From: CBDAQD01 sp965275905
GTDB taxonomy: Bacteria; Pseudomonadota; Alphaproteobacteria; Rhizobiales; JAJFHC01
DNA: 64,000 nucleotides
Assembly (NCBI GenBank): GCA_965275905.1
Contig: CBDHYJ010000077.1
Span: 62,001-126,000, forward strand
Reading direction: 5' to 3'
Shown: positions 33,800 to 42,977 of the stretch, one piece after another
How the letters are laid out: each line of letters begins with the position of its first letter
Numbering within the stretch: the stretch's first letter is position 1
Position numbers and translations under genes: made by a program
Notes under the pieces: generated by a model
The model's input: the letters and a program-made list of their open reading frames with translations, nothing else
Databases searched by the model: none
What the model was told of the DNA's origin: nothing

Positions 33800-35442
33800 G
33801 ACTTGCCCTGCGTGACGTAGCCGAGTTCGACATCGCGAGCGCGGGCCTCCGCGCTGCGCTGATCTGCGGGGCCGTAGCCACCGCCGCCCGGTGTTTCGAG
33901 CCGCACCTTCTGGCCACGCTTCAGTTTTATGCCGACCATTTTCGAAACGAGCGGCGGCGTCGCGTCGCCTTCGTCCGTCTCGAACGTAAACTGGTTCATC
34001 GCACCGGGCTCTCCGCCGGCAACACCGGCAGGCGGATACTTGCCGCGCTCCCCGAACAGGAATGCGTCGGCTTCTTCTTCCAGGAGCTCAATTTCGTAGA
34101 CGGCACCGAGCCCGCCGCGGTGCTTGCCCTCGCCGCCGGAATCCGGACGCAGCGCCCATTGCGTGAACATCACCGGATAGGCGGCTTCGAGGATTTCGAG
34201 CGGCGGGATCGTGGCCGTCGAGATCGGCGCGTTGCCGTGATTGAGACCGTCACCAATGGGGTGACCGCCGTGGCCACCGCCGAAAAACGAGAACATGACC
34301 CAGCGCCGCCCGTCCTGCCTGTGCCCGGCAAGCGACAAAGCGTTGATCGTGCCGTAGGCACAGCCGTTGGACCGGTCCGGCGCGATCTGCGCGATCACCT
34401 GGAACACGACATCGATGAGCCGAAGGATCGTCTCTGTGTAACCGCCCACAGGCTTCGGCGCGGTCACGGAAAGCAGAGAGTCGTCCGAAATCTCGAAACG
34501 CACGGGCTCCAGCACGCCGGCATTGGCGGGAACGTCGCCGAACACGTGCTTGAGGGCGACATAACAGGCCGCAACCGTGGTCGACCGCGAGATATTGACG
34601 GGCCCCTGACAGGCGGGCGACGAGCGCGAGAAGTCCATCACCATGGTCTCGCCGTCAATCGTGAGGTCGAGCGCGACCTTCAGCGGCTCGTCGGTGATGC
34701 CGTCATTGTCGAGGTAGTCCTCGGCGGACACGGTACCGTCCGGCAGGTCACGGATATGCACGCGCATCAGCTTCGACGCCCGCTCGCGAAGTGTAGCCAG
34801 TGCCTCTTCAACGGTGCCGTCACCGAACTCGTCGAGCAAGGCCTCCAGCCTCCGGACGCCCAGGTCGAGCGCATTGATCTGGCCGTTGAGGTCGCCGTAA
34901 AGCGAACCCGGCAGACGCGAGTTGGCGGAGAGGATGTCGACGATGTCCTGGCGAAGCTCGCCCTGCTCGAACAGCTTCACCGGCGGGATCAGCATGCCTT
35001 CCTGAAAGCACTCCGTCGCGGCCGGGTTGTAATTGCCCGGCACGTTGCCGCCGACATCATGCCAGTGACCGACCGACGCCAGATAGCAGAACACCTTGCC
35101 ATCACGGAATACCGGGCGAACCAGCCTGAAATCCGACAGGTGCGTGCCGCCGTCGTAAGGGTCGTTGAAAATGTAGACATCGCCATCGGCAAGATCGCCA
35201 TCGCGCCCCGCCTTGTCGATCACCGCCTTGACGGCAAAGGCCATGACGCCGACGAAGATCGGCAATCCGGACTTGCCCTGGACCAGCGTGTCGCCATTTT
35301 CCGCATCGTAGAGGCCATGCGACGCGTCGTGCGCTTCCGCAATGATCGGATTGAAGGCCGAGCGGAACAGCGTCGCGTCCATTTCGTCGGCGATCTGCTC
35401 GAGCCGGCCCTTGAGGATGGCCAGGGTGACGGGGTCGATCAT
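33796..35442 (-). CDS. Hydantoinase/oxoprolinase B-type subunit (HyuB family)
   Basis: A 548-residue partner of HyuA: starts MIDPVTLAILKGRLEQIADEMDATLFRSAFNPIIAE, contains HSDF-like region DPYDGGTHLSDFRLVRPVF, and ends with the Gly-rich TPGGGGYGPADQRSAEARARD block usual for HyuB. Together the two subunits hydrolyse or carboxylate with ATP. Overlaps the lyase gene upstream and HyuA downstream by four bases each, so all three are translated as a coupled set. Confidence 0.95.
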   Translation of the reverse strand: MIDPVTLAILKGRLEQIADEMDATLFRSAFNPIIAEAHDASHGLYDAENGDTLVQGKSGLPIFVGVMAFAVKAVIDKAGRDGDLADGDVYIFNDPYDGGTHLSDFRLVRPVFRDGKVFCYLASVGHWHDVGGNVPGNYNPAATECFQEGMLIPPVKLFEQGELRQDIVDILSANSRLPGSLYGDLNGQINALDLGVRRLEALLDEFGDGTVEEALATLRERASKLMRVHIRDLPDGTVSAEDYLDNDGITDEPLKVALDLTIDGETMVMDFSRSSPACQGPVNISRSTTVAACYVALKHVFGDVPANAGVLEPVRFEISDDSLLSVTAPKPVGGYTETILRLIDVVFQVIAQIAPDRSNGCAYGTINALSLAGHRQDGRRWVMFSFFGGGHGGHPIGDGLNHGNAPISTATIPPLEILEAAYPVMFTQWALRPDSGGEGKHRGGLGAVYEIELLEEEADAFLFGERGKYPPAGVAGGEPGAMNQFTFETDEGDATPPLVSKMVGIKLKRGQKVRLETPGGGGYGPADQRSAEARARDVELGYVTQGKS

Positions 35443-36326
35443 GTCGCTTCCGGGTTCTCTTTCTCGTAACGGCGGCCGAGTTCGAGCAGGTCTCCCGTTT
35501 CGATGATCTGGTTGATCCCCGCAAAATCGACCATGCGGTCGCGGAATGCCGCATTCGAACCCGTGCCCAGCAGGCTGTCGAAATAGTCGCGTGCATTGCG
35601 CGCCTGGGCCCGCACGAGACCGCCCGGAAAGATGACGATGCGATAGCCGATGCCCTGCAATTCGGACGCACTCATGGGCGGCGTCTTTCCGCCCTCGACC
35701 ATATTTGCCATGAGCGGAACCAGCGAGCCGAAACGCGTGACAATCGCCTCGATATCTTCTCGTGATTGCGGAGCCTCGACAAAGAGCACGTCCGCGCCCG
35801 CACCGACGTAAGCTTCGGCGCGGTCAAGCGCTGCCTCGAACCCGTCGACCGCGATGGCGTCCGTACGGGCGATGATCATCGTTTCGCTGTTCGACCTTGC
35901 ATCGCAGGCGGCCTCGATCTTGCCGCACATTTCGCCGGTCGAAATGAGCACCTTGCCGTCGAGATGCCCGCACCGTTTGGGAAACGCCTGGTCTTCGAGC
36001 TGAATCCCTGCGGCACCGGCCCGTTCAAAGGTGCGCACCGTTCGCTGCACATTGAGCGCGTTGCCGTAACCGTTGTCCGCATCGACGATGACTGGGATGT
36101 CGACACGGTCAGCCACCAGTTCCAGAACGTCGGCCACCTCGGTCATGGTCACCAGGCCGATGTCGGACCGCCCGAACCGGGTATAGGCAATGCTCGCACC
36201 GGACAGATAGACGGCCTCTGCACCGGCCTGCTCGGCGATGAGCGCCGACAGCCCGTCGTAGACGCCGGGCGCCAGCAGGATATCGCGGGATGTGAGCCGC
36301 GCTTTCAGTCCGTGATCGGCGGTCAT
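35439..36326 (-). CDS. Isocitrate lyase/PEP mutase-family C-C lyase (methylisocitrate or dimethylmalate lyase-like)
   Basis: A 295-residue TIM-barrel enzyme. LLAPGVYDGLSALIAEQAGAEAVYLSG opens the fold, VDADNGYGN is the Mg-binding loop and FPKRCGH is the catalytic loop with the Cys that acts as general acid in true lyases (PrpB, 2,3-dimethylmalate lyase). Oxaloacetate decarboxylases and PEP mutases lack this Cys. It should split a 2-alkylmalate-type acid into pyruvate (or similar) and a short acid. It directly follows the two aconitase-family subunits, as expected if it takes their hydration product. Confidence 0.93.
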   Translation of the reverse strand: MTADHGLKARLTSRDILLAPGVYDGLSALIAEQAGAEAVYLSGASIAYTRFGRSDIGLVTMTEVADVLELVADRVDIPVIVDADNGYGNALNVQRTVRTFERAGAAGIQLEDQAFPKRCGHLDGKVLISTGEMCGKIEAACDARSNSETMIIARTDAIAVDGFEAALDRAEAYVGAGADVLFVEAPQSREDIEAIVTRFGSLVPLMANMVEGGKTPPMSASELQGIGYRIVIFPGGLVRAQARNARDYFDSLLGTGSNAAFRDRMVDFAGINQIIETGDLLELGRRYEKENPEAT

Positions 36327-36826
36327 GATGCGGCTGCCTTCCGTTTGAGTTTCTTTTCCAGATGCGGGACAAGCCCGCCGTCATGGATCATCGCAAGCAG
36401 AAAATCCGGCAGAGGCTCGCAGGTAATGACCTCGCCGGACTCGACAAGCGTCAGTGTCGCACCATCGACATCCATGACCACCTCCCGTCCCGCGCTCACG
36501 CCGTCCAGAGCATCCGATGCGAACACGGGCAATCCGAGATTGATCGCATTCCGGTAGAAAATGCCGGCGAAGGACTTCGCGACGACGGCGGTCACGCCGA
36601 GCACCTTGAGCGCCTGGGCGGCCTGCTCGCGAGACGACCCGACGCCGAAGTTCCTGCCCGCCACGAGGACGTCGCCCGGCCTGACATTCGGGGCAAAGTC
36701 CGGGTCGACCGCCTCCAGGCAATGGCGCGCGAGTTCTTCAATAGATCCCTTCATGTACTGCCCCGGCGCCAGCACATCGGTGTCGATGTCGTCGCCGAAG
36801 ACCCAGATTTTGCCGGTCGAGCTCAT
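36323..36826 (-). CDS. Aconitase-family hydratase, small subunit (LeuD/DmdB-like)
   Basis: A 167-residue swivel-domain subunit: KIWVFGDDIDTDVLAPGQYM, then VLVAGRNFGVGSSREQAAQALKVLGVTAVVAKSFAGIFYRNAINLGLPVF. These are the hallmarks of LeuD-type small subunits. I chose ATG 36826 (MSSTGKIWVF; GGGAGG upstream; ATGA overlap with the large-subunit stop); the open frame extends further but without family sequence. Context is catabolic, with no leucine genes, so it is more likely a dimethylmaleate/citraconate-type hydratase than isopropylmalate isomerase. Confidence 0.93.
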   Translation of the reverse strand: MSSTGKIWVFGDDIDTDVLAPGQYMKGSIEELARHCLEAVDPDFAPNVRPGDVLVAGRNFGVGSSREQAAQALKVLGVTAVVAKSFAGIFYRNAINLGLPVFASDALDGVSAGREVVMDVDGATLTLVESGEVITCEPLPDFLLAMIHDGGLVPHLEKKLKRKAAAS

Positions 36827-38109
36827 GTAGCGCCTCCCGCAAAAACATCTCGCGGATCGGCGATGCGGCCTGCAACCGCCGATGCGGCGACGGTATAGGG
36901 CGAGCCGAGATAGACCTGTGACGACGCTGCCCCCATGCGGCCCCTGAAATTGCGCGCGGTTGAGGAAATGCACGTGACGTCTTCGCCAAGCCGGTCGGCG
37001 CCGTAGCCGGCGCAGATCCCGCACGCGTTGGGCAGGATGCGGGCGCCTGCCTCCTCGAACACGGCCATGATGCCTTCAGACGCCGCGGTGTCCTGGTCCC
37101 GACGCGAGGCAGGCGCGACGAGCAGTTCGACACCGGAGGCAAGCTTGCGCCCCTTGAGGACGGATGCCGCCATGCGCAGGTCATCCAGCTTGGCGCCGGT
37201 GCAGGCGCCGATATAGGCGATGTCGACGCTGACCGGTTCGCTTTGAGAGATGTCCACCGCGTTGGCCGGCGAGTGCGGCGCGGCCACCTGAGGCTCGAGT
37301 TCCGGTGCATCGAATTGATGCCGCGCCATCAGCAGCGCCGCCGGGTCCGTCTGCCAGTCCGCTATATCCTTGTCGTTCAGTATTGTTCCGGTCGACGCCA
37401 GGTACTGCGCCGTTACGCTGTCCGGCGCGATCAGCCCGGTCTGACCGCCGAGTTCCGCAGTCATATTGGCCAGTGTCATGCGTTCCTGCATGGAGAGCGC
37501 CGAGATTGCCTCACCGGCGTATTGCACGGCCTGGTACTGACCGCCATCCATGCCGAAGCGTCCGCACAGAAAGAGCATGATGTCCTTCGCCGTGACATGC
37601 GGCCCGAGCCGGCCGGTCCACTCCATCAGGATGGTCTCCGGCACCTTCAGCCAGATTTCGCCGGTCGCAAGCACGCCGGCCATCTCCGTCGCGCCGATGC
37701 CGAACATGTATGCCCCGAAAGCGCCCCCGGTCGGCGAATGACTGTCCCCGCCGACAACGAACATGCCGGGCTTCAGATGCCCCTTCTCCGGCAGGACCAC
37801 GTGGCAGATGCCAAGCTGGTTGTAGAATGCCCGCACCCCCTGCGCCACGACCCATTCGCGGGTCAGCACCTGGATTGCCAGGGTCTCGTCGTCATGCACG
37901 GGCACGTAATGATCGGTCGCAACGACCACGCGGTCCGGGTTCCAGACGCCGACACCGAGGCGATCGAGGATCGGCTTGACGCGGCGCGGCCCGCCGGAAT
38001 CGTGGATCATGGCGAGATCGACCTGCGCCGTGACCACCTCGCCCGGCGCAACCGTTTCCCGGCCCGCAGCCCTGGCGATGATCTTCTGTGCAAGCGTCGC
38101 GGCCATCAT
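36823..38109 (-). CDS. Aconitase-family hydratase, large subunit (LeuC/DmdA-like)
   Basis: A 428-residue Fe-S hydro-lyase. The three cluster cysteines are visible: IGACTGAK (about residue 301) and CGIC (about 362-365). Other family marks are DSHSPTGGAFGAYMFGIGATEMAGVLATGEIW and the C-terminal SSTARNFRGRMGA. It hydrates/dehydrates a dicarboxylate or tricarboxylate together with the small subunit. Start could be GTG 38112 or either of the two ATGs (38109, 38106); I used 38109, which shares one base with the LivF stop. Confidence 0.93.
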   Translation of the reverse strand: MMAATLAQKIIARAAGRETVAPGEVVTAQVDLAMIHDSGGPRRVKPILDRLGVGVWNPDRVVVATDHYVPVHDDETLAIQVLTREWVVAQGVRAFYNQLGICHVVLPEKGHLKPGMFVVGGDSHSPTGGAFGAYMFGIGATEMAGVLATGEIWLKVPETILMEWTGRLGPHVTAKDIMLFLCGRFGMDGGQYQAVQYAGEAISALSMQERMTLANMTAELGGQTGLIAPDSVTAQYLASTGTILNDKDIADWQTDPAALLMARHQFDAPELEPQVAAPHSPANAVDISQSEPVSVDIAYIGACTGAKLDDLRMAASVLKGRKLASGVELLVAPASRRDQDTAASEGIMAVFEEAGARILPNACGICAGYGADRLGEDVTCISSTARNFRGRMGAASSQVYLGSPYTVAASAVAGRIADPRDVFAGGAT

Positions 38110-38816
38110 CACATCCCCAGGTAGGACCGGCGCAGGCCCTCGTCCTGCATCAGGTCGGCGGCCTTGCCCTGCATGGCGACGACGCCGTTCTCGAGCACAT
38201 AGGCCCGGTCGGCGATCTCGAGCGACTGCACCACGTTCTGTTCGACCAGAAAGATGGACAGGCCGTCGGCATGCAACTGCTTGATTAGATTGAACATCTC
38301 CTCGACAAGCAGCGGCGAGAGACCGAGCGAGGGTTCGTCCAGAATGAGCAGACGCGGTTCGGCCATCAGGCCGCGCCCGATCGCGAGCATCTGCTGCTCG
38401 CCGCCCGAGAGGGTTCCCGCAAGCTGACCGACCCGCTCGCCCAGCCGCGGGAAGATGGAAATAACCTTGTCCAGGTTGTCCGACCTGCGCGGCTTCGCCC
38501 TGCGGAACGCGCCCATCTCAAGGTTCTCGCGCACCGACATGTTCGGAAACACGCGGCGGCCTTCGGGCACCTGGATGATGCCGAGGTCCACGATGGCTTC
38601 CGGACGCGCGCCGCCGATGGACTGGCCATCGAATGCGATGGTTCCGCCGAAGGGACGGTAGATCCCGGACACGTTGTTGTTGAGCGTCGACTTGCCGGCG
38701 CCGTTCGAGCCCAGCAGCGCGACGATCTCCCCCTGATCGATGGTCAGCGAAACACCATGCAGGACCTCGACCTGGCCGTAGCCGGCGACGATTTCGCTGA
38801 CCTCAAGCATCGGCAT
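38109..38816 (-). CDS. Branched-chain-type ABC transporter ATPase, LivF-like
   Basis: A 235-residue ATPase: Walker A GSNGAGKST, signature LSGGEQQM, Walker B LLILDEPSLGLSP, and the LivF-typical VPEGRRVFPNMSVRENLEMGAF. I start it at MPMLEVSEI (38816, GGGG upstream); it overlaps the LivG stop. One of two ATPases of the HAAT importer encoded here; the five transporter genes stand in the same operon as the catabolic genes, so the transported compound is probably the pathway substrate, not leucine. Confidence 0.94.
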   Translation of the reverse strand: MPMLEVSEIVAGYGQVEVLHGVSLTIDQGEIVALLGSNGAGKSTLNNNVSGIYRPFGGTIAFDGQSIGGARPEAIVDLGIIQVPEGRRVFPNMSVRENLEMGAFRRAKPRRSDNLDKVISIFPRLGERVGQLAGTLSGGEQQMLAIGRGLMAEPRLLILDEPSLGLSPLLVEEMFNLIKQLHADGLSIFLVEQNVVQSLEIADRAYVLENGVVAMQGKAADLMQDEGLRRSYLGM

Positions 38817-39546
38817 CCCCCGCAGCGATGCGCTCGGCGGCGCCATGGCCCAGATAGGCCTCGATGACCGTCGGATCCCTGGAGACCTCCTGCGGCGTGC
38901 CGTCCGCGATGATCGCGCCGTTGTTGAGCACATAGGTCCGGTCGGACAGGCTCATCACGGCCTGCATCACGTGCTCGATCAACAGGATCGTGACGCCGCC
39001 GTCACGGATCGCCTTGATGCTCTCGACGATCTCGGCGATCTCCGATGCGTTGAGCCCGGCCATCACCTCGTCGAGCAGAAGCAGTTTCGGATCCGTCGCC
39101 AGGGCGCGGGCCAGTTCCAGCCGCTTGCGGCCGGCTACCGTCAGAGCGGAAGCCGGCTGATCCAGCATCGGCGTCATGCCGACACGGCCGGCAACGGCAG
39201 CGGCATGGGTCAAAGCCGCGTCCCGGTCGTGGATCCGGGCGTGGGCTCCGACGGCGATGTTCTCACGCACCGTCAGGTTGGCGAAGGGCTTCACGATCTG
39301 GAACGTACGGACCATGCCGAGCGCGCAGATCTCATGCGGTTTGAGGCCGGTGACATCGTTTCCGCCGAAGTGAACGCTGCCCTCATCCGGTTTCAGAAAC
39401 CCGGACAGCAATGCAAAGCATGTCGTCTTGCCGGCACCGTTGGGCCCGATCAGGGAAACGATCGCGCCGGGCTCGACGGTCAGGCTCGCCTCCCGGACCG
39501 CGACCAGTCCGCCGAAGCGCTTTGTGATGCGGCGGGCCTCAAGCAC
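38803..39546 (-). CDS. Branched-chain-type ABC transporter ATPase, LivG-like
   Basis: A 247-residue ATPase: Walker A GPNGAGKTT, LivG-typical LKPHEICALGMVRTFQIVKPFANLTVRENIAVGAH, and Walker B LLLLDEVMAGLN. The signature reads LTVAGRKRLELARAL, in place of LSxGQ, as is frequent in LivG. Overlaps the LivM stop by eight bases and the LivF start. Acts at the cytoplasmic face of the importer. Confidence 0.94.
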   Translation of the reverse strand: MLEARRITKRFGGLVAVREASLTVEPGAIVSLIGPNGAGKTTCFALLSGFLKPDEGSVHFGGNDVTGLKPHEICALGMVRTFQIVKPFANLTVRENIAVGAHARIHDRDAALTHAAAVAGRVGMTPMLDQPASALTVAGRKRLELARALATDPKLLLLDEVMAGLNASEIAEIVESIKAIRDGGVTILLIEHVMQAVMSLSDRTYVLNNGAIIADGTPQEVSRDPTVIEAYLGHGAAERIAAGDADA

Positions 39547-40528
39547 GGGCCTTCTCCCGCTTCAGCAGCCGGCGCATCAGGCCGACCAGACCGTTCGGCA
39601 AGAGGGCGAGGATCAGGATCAGCACCGCACCGTAAACGATCAGGTCGAGGCCCGGCCGGTCGCCGATCACCGCATGGGCGGCGAATTTGGACACTTCGCC
39701 CAGAGTGTGAAGGAAGAACGACCCGACAAGCGGCCCGAATATGGTGCCCATGCCGCCGATGATCGGCATGACCAGCATCTCGACCGACTTGACCGGACCG
39801 AACGCGATGTTGGGGTCCATGAACAGGAACTTCTGCGCATAGAACACGCCGCCGAGCGCGGTCAGAGCGCCGGACATGCAGATCGCCTGCATCTTGACGC
39901 GGAAGGCATTGACACCGATCGCCTCCGCCGCGTCCTCGTCCTCGCGGATCGCCACGAGTTGTGCGCCGAAGCGCGAGTTCTCGATCCAGTAGGCGACGAG
40001 CAGCGAGAGCGCCGTGATGATCACCGCGCAGTAGTAGTAGCCGGGCCCGGCGCCGAACTGCAGGGTCGCCAGCGCCTTCGAGGGGTCCTGGTTGAGCGTG
40101 ATGTAGATCCCCTGCCCGCCGTCGGTGATGGCATCCGCCGACGTTGCAAGCACGCGGAAGGCCTCGGCGAAGGCGAGCGTGATGAGGGCGAAGTACGACC
40201 CTCTCAGCCCGTAGCGGAAGCTGAGGAAGCCGATAAAGGCGCCGATGACCACACCGCCCAGAAGCGCGAACGGGATCGCAACCCAGGGATTGAAGCCGAG
40301 CTTGGCCTGCAGGATCACCTGCAGATAGGCACCGACACCGAAGAACACGGCATGGCCGAACGAGAACTGGCCGCCATAGCCGCCGAGGATGTTCCAGCCC
40401 TGGCCGAGAGCGGCAAGGAACAGGGTCAGGGTCAGGAAATCGATCCAGAAGGTCGAAGCGATGAACTGCGGCACCGCCGCGAACACCAGGACGAAAAGGC
40501 CGAACAGGAGCCAGAAACGGTTCTTCAT
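39539..40528 (-). CDS. Branched-chain-type ABC transporter permease, LivM-like
   Basis: A 329-residue hydrophobic permease from ATG 40528 (MKNRFWLLFGLFVLVFAAVPQF); the longer open frame upstream overlaps LivH and is not permease-like. Marks: LAALGQGWNILGGYGGQFSFGHAVFFGVGAY and the cytoplasmic loop RFGAQLVAIREDEDAAEAIGVN, both typical for LivM. It ends with KREKARA after about nine predicted helices. Two-base gap to LivH. Confidence 0.95.
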   Translation of the reverse strand: MKNRFWLLFGLFVLVFAAVPQFIASTFWIDFLTLTLFLAALGQGWNILGGYGGQFSFGHAVFFGVGAYLQVILQAKLGFNPWVAIPFALLGGVVIGAFIGFLSFRYGLRGSYFALITLAFAEAFRVLATSADAITDGGQGIYITLNQDPSKALATLQFGAGPGYYYCAVIITALSLLVAYWIENSRFGAQLVAIREDEDAAEAIGVNAFRVKMQAICMSGALTALGGVFYAQKFLFMDPNIAFGPVKSVEMLVMPIIGGMGTIFGPLVGSFFLHTLGEVSKFAAHAVIGDRPGLDLIVYGAVLILILALLPNGLVGLMRRLLKREKARA

Positions 40529-40530
40529 CG

Positions 40531-41403
40531 TTACGCCCTCTGGCCGAACAGACCGGTCGGCCGGAACAGCAGGATAAGGATGAAGATCAGGGAGATCCCG
40601 AGCTTGCCGAGGCTCTCGCCGAAGAACAGACCGCCCAGAGATTCCGTTACGCCAATGATGAAGCCGCCGATCAGGGCACCGACAAAACTGCCCATTCCGC
40701 CGAGCACGACGACCGTGAAGGCGATCAGCACGAAGGTGTATCCGATCTGAGGCGAAATCGGGAACGTGGGTGCGAGCAGACAGGCGGCGGCTCCGAGGCA
40801 CGCAGTGCCGATACCGAAGCTGACGGCGAAGACGTGGTCAACGTTTATGCCGACCAGCCGCGCGCCCTGGCGTTCCTTGGCAACCGCACGGATTGCCTTG
40901 CCCGTATCGGTGCGGGCGATGAAGATCCAGAGCGCCACGGTGATGGCAAGCGACGCGACGAAGGCCGCGATCTGCGGAATCACCAGATAGGTGATACCGA
41001 GATCAATGCCGTCGATATCGTAAGGCACGCGCACGACGCGCTCGTTGGCCGTGAAGATGAAGAGTGCGAGATTTTCGATGATGATCGACACGCCGAGCGT
41101 GACCAGAAGAATGATCTCGTCGCGGCCATGACTGGTCTGGCCGATCACGGAACGCTGCAGCCCGTACCCCAGGCAATAGGCAGCCGCGGCCACGATCGGC
41201 ATCGCCAGGTAGGGATCCATGCCGGCCTGCGAATAAAGCAGCCACACACCGTACATGCACAGCATCAGGAGCGAGCCGTGCGCGAAATTGATGATGTGCA
41301 GCACGCCGTAGATCAGCGTGAGGCCCAGCGCGACCAGGGAGTAGATCGAACCGGTCATCAGGCCGTTGATCACCGAGGCCGCTATGATCGACGGATCATA
41401 CAT
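40531..41403 (-). CDS. Branched-chain-type ABC transporter permease, LivH-like
   Basis: A 290-residue permease starting MYDPSIIAASVINGLMTGSIYSLVALGLTLIYGVLHIINFAHGSLLM, the classical LivH opening; the cytoplasmic loop RTDTGKAIRAVAKERQGARLVGINVD follows. Pairs with LivM to form the channel. The gap to LivK upstream contains a 272-bp MITE, so transcripts for the transport and catabolic genes must pass through it or start inside or after it. Confidence 0.95.
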   Translation of the reverse strand: MYDPSIIAASVINGLMTGSIYSLVALGLTLIYGVLHIINFAHGSLLMLCMYGVWLLYSQAGMDPYLAMPIVAAAAYCLGYGLQRSVIGQTSHGRDEIILLVTLGVSIIIENLALFIFTANERVVRVPYDIDGIDLGITYLVIPQIAAFVASLAITVALWIFIARTDTGKAIRAVAKERQGARLVGINVDHVFAVSFGIGTACLGAAACLLAPTFPISPQIGYTFVLIAFTVVVLGGMGSFVGALIGGFIIGVTESLGGLFFGESLGKLGISLIFILILLFRPTGLFGQRA

Positions 41404-41428
41404 GTGCCGGTCTTCTTAAGAGGAACAT

Positions 41429-41700
41429 TAGAGCGAGATGAGGTCAGATTGAATCGTTCTGCCGGATTGCACTTTTGTCAGGATCGAGGGTTTTGGCGAA
41501 GGCCATACCGGGGGTACGGTCGAGACAAAACCCGATGGAAATGGCAAAAAGGCATCCGGCCCAAAGGGTTGAATGAAATCGACCATCCACGGCGTCAGGT
41601 CTTTCGACCGTAGCCCCACTACGCTTCTCAAGACCTTCCTGGTGGACTGGTGCGATTTCATGCAACAGAACTGCTTCAATCTGACCTCATCTCGCTCTAG
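41429..41700. mobile_element. MITE with perfect 25-bp terminal inverted repeats and TA ends
   Basis: The left end (41429-41453) and right end (41676-41700) are perfect 25-base inverted repeats, each beginning TAGAGCGAGATG at the outside. Counting TA as the duplicated target, the element proper is GAGCGAG...CTCGCTC (41431-41698, 268 bases). TA duplication and such ends fit a non-autonomous relative of IS630/Tc1-mariner elements. No transposase is encoded; short open frames inside are not convincing. It sits between LivK and LivH genes in the same-direction operon. Confidence 0.85.
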
Positions 41701-41747
41701 ACCGGCGGCGGGCCGCCCAGCCCGCCGCCGGTCGCTTCGACTGTTGA

Positions 41748-42977
41748 TCAGGCCGGGCGCGGGAACGCCGCCTTGGCGGTCGCGAACTCGGCCGGTGCGA
41801 TGACCTCGATCTCCTTGCCGAGGATCTGCGTGTTCAGCGGCACGGCGGCCATGTTCTGGCCGTTGACGATCTTGGTCGGACCGTAAGGCATGATATGCCC
41901 GTCCCATGTGCTGTTCGTCAGCGCTTCGGTGATCTTGGCGCGGTCGGCGGAACCGGCGCGCTCAATGGCGTCGACCACGAACATCATGGCGGTGTAGGCC
42001 AGGAAGACTTCGTAGTTAAAGAACTTGCCGCCGTCGCGCGTTGCCTTGCGAACCTCGAGCGCCTTCGGGTTCTTCGGGTTGAACCAGTGATTGCAGTCCA
42101 TGATGTACTGGGCCGCGTCGGGGAATTCCTTGAGGAACTTGTACTGCGAGGCAGCGCCGCCGAGCACGGAATAGATCGCCTTCGGCTCGACCCGCTGGCG
42201 CTGCATTGTGCGGGCGAGAAGAACATACTCATTGTAATAGTTCGACGGGATCACGAGGTCCGGATTGGCGGCCTTGAGCTTGAGAACGATGTTGGAGAAG
42301 TCCCGGTTGGGAGACGGATGACCCAGTGTCTCGATGATCTCGAAGCCGGCATCCTGCAGGCCGTTGGTCATCAGCTTGGCTATACCGGTGCCGAACGGCG
42401 TGGAATTCTCGTGCACGATGGCGACGGTCTTTACCGGGTTACCGGCCGCCTTGTTCAGTTCGATGAGGCTGGACACGCCCTGTTTCGCGATCACGCCGAA
42501 GCCCGGACCGAAGCGGAACGTATTGGTCAGGCCGCGGCTCACGATCTTGTCGGAGACACCGACGTCGACGACGTGCGGGATGCCGTGTTTGGCCGCTTCC
42601 TGCGTGGTGGCCGTGGAGATGCCCGACGAATAGGCACCGACGATGGCGGCAACGCCCGCTTCCTGCATCTTGGTGACTTCCTGGGCGCCGACTTCGGCCT
42701 TCGACTGCGCGTCTCCCAGAAGCGCCTCGAGCTTTGCACCGCCCATGGACTTGATGCCGCCCGCCTTGTTGACTTCGTCGATGGCAAGCTGGGCACCGAA
42801 ACGGCACTGGCTGCCCGAGAACTGCAGGAAGCCGGTCACGGGATGGATCAGGCCGATCTTGATGGCATCGGCTGCGCGGGCGATATGCGGGAAGCCCATT
42901 GTGGCGGTCGCTGCCACAGCCGCGGTCCCCGCGACGAACTTGCGACGGTCGAGATGAGACATCTTCTTGTCAGTCAT
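41748..42977 (-). CDS. Branched-chain-type ABC transporter substrate-binding protein, LivK-like
   Basis: A 409-residue type I periplasmic binding protein from ATG 42977: a Tat-like signal (DRRKFVAGTAAVAATATMGFPHIARAAD) and mature start IKIGLIHPVTGFLQFSGSQC. The family-typical GAYSSGISTATTQEAAKHGIPHVVDVGVSD and DFSNIVLKLKAANPDLVIPSNYYNEYVLLARTM follow. The Tat motif (DRRKF) is unusual but well known for alphaproteobacterial LivK-like proteins. It overlaps the GntR stop by eight bases. Likely ligand: the substrate of the operon (inferred). Confidence 0.95.
   Translation of the reverse strand: MTDKKMSHLDRRKFVAGTAAVAATATMGFPHIARAADAIKIGLIHPVTGFLQFSGSQCRFGAQLAIDEVNKAGGIKSMGGAKLEALLGDAQSKAEVGAQEVTKMQEAGVAAIVGAYSSGISTATTQEAAKHGIPHVVDVGVSDKIVSRGLTNTFRFGPGFGVIAKQGVSSLIELNKAAGNPVKTVAIVHENSTPFGTGIAKLMTNGLQDAGFEIIETLGHPSPNRDFSNIVLKLKAANPDLVIPSNYYNEYVLLARTMQRQRVEPKAIYSVLGGAASQYKFLKEFPDAAQYIMDCNHWFNPKNPKALEVRKATRDGGKFFNYEVFLAYTAMMFVVDAIERAGSADRAKITEALTNSTWDGHIMPYGPTKIVNGQNMAAVPLNTQILGKEIEVIAPAEFATAKAAFPRPA

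Noticed and set aside
34120..35469. 449-codon plus-strand frame opposite HyuB
   Set aside because: Composition and lack of domains mark it as a shadow; HyuB is coupled by overlaps to both neighbours.
36323..38109. Leucine biosynthesis isopropylmalate isomerase (leuCD)
   Set aside because: The subunits lie in an importer-lyase-hydantoinase operon without leuA/leuB; a catabolic hydratase is more likely, though not proven.
41444..41665. Small open frame inside the MITE
   Set aside because: It has no ribosome site and no recognisable domain and lies wholly inside a non-coding-type mobile element.
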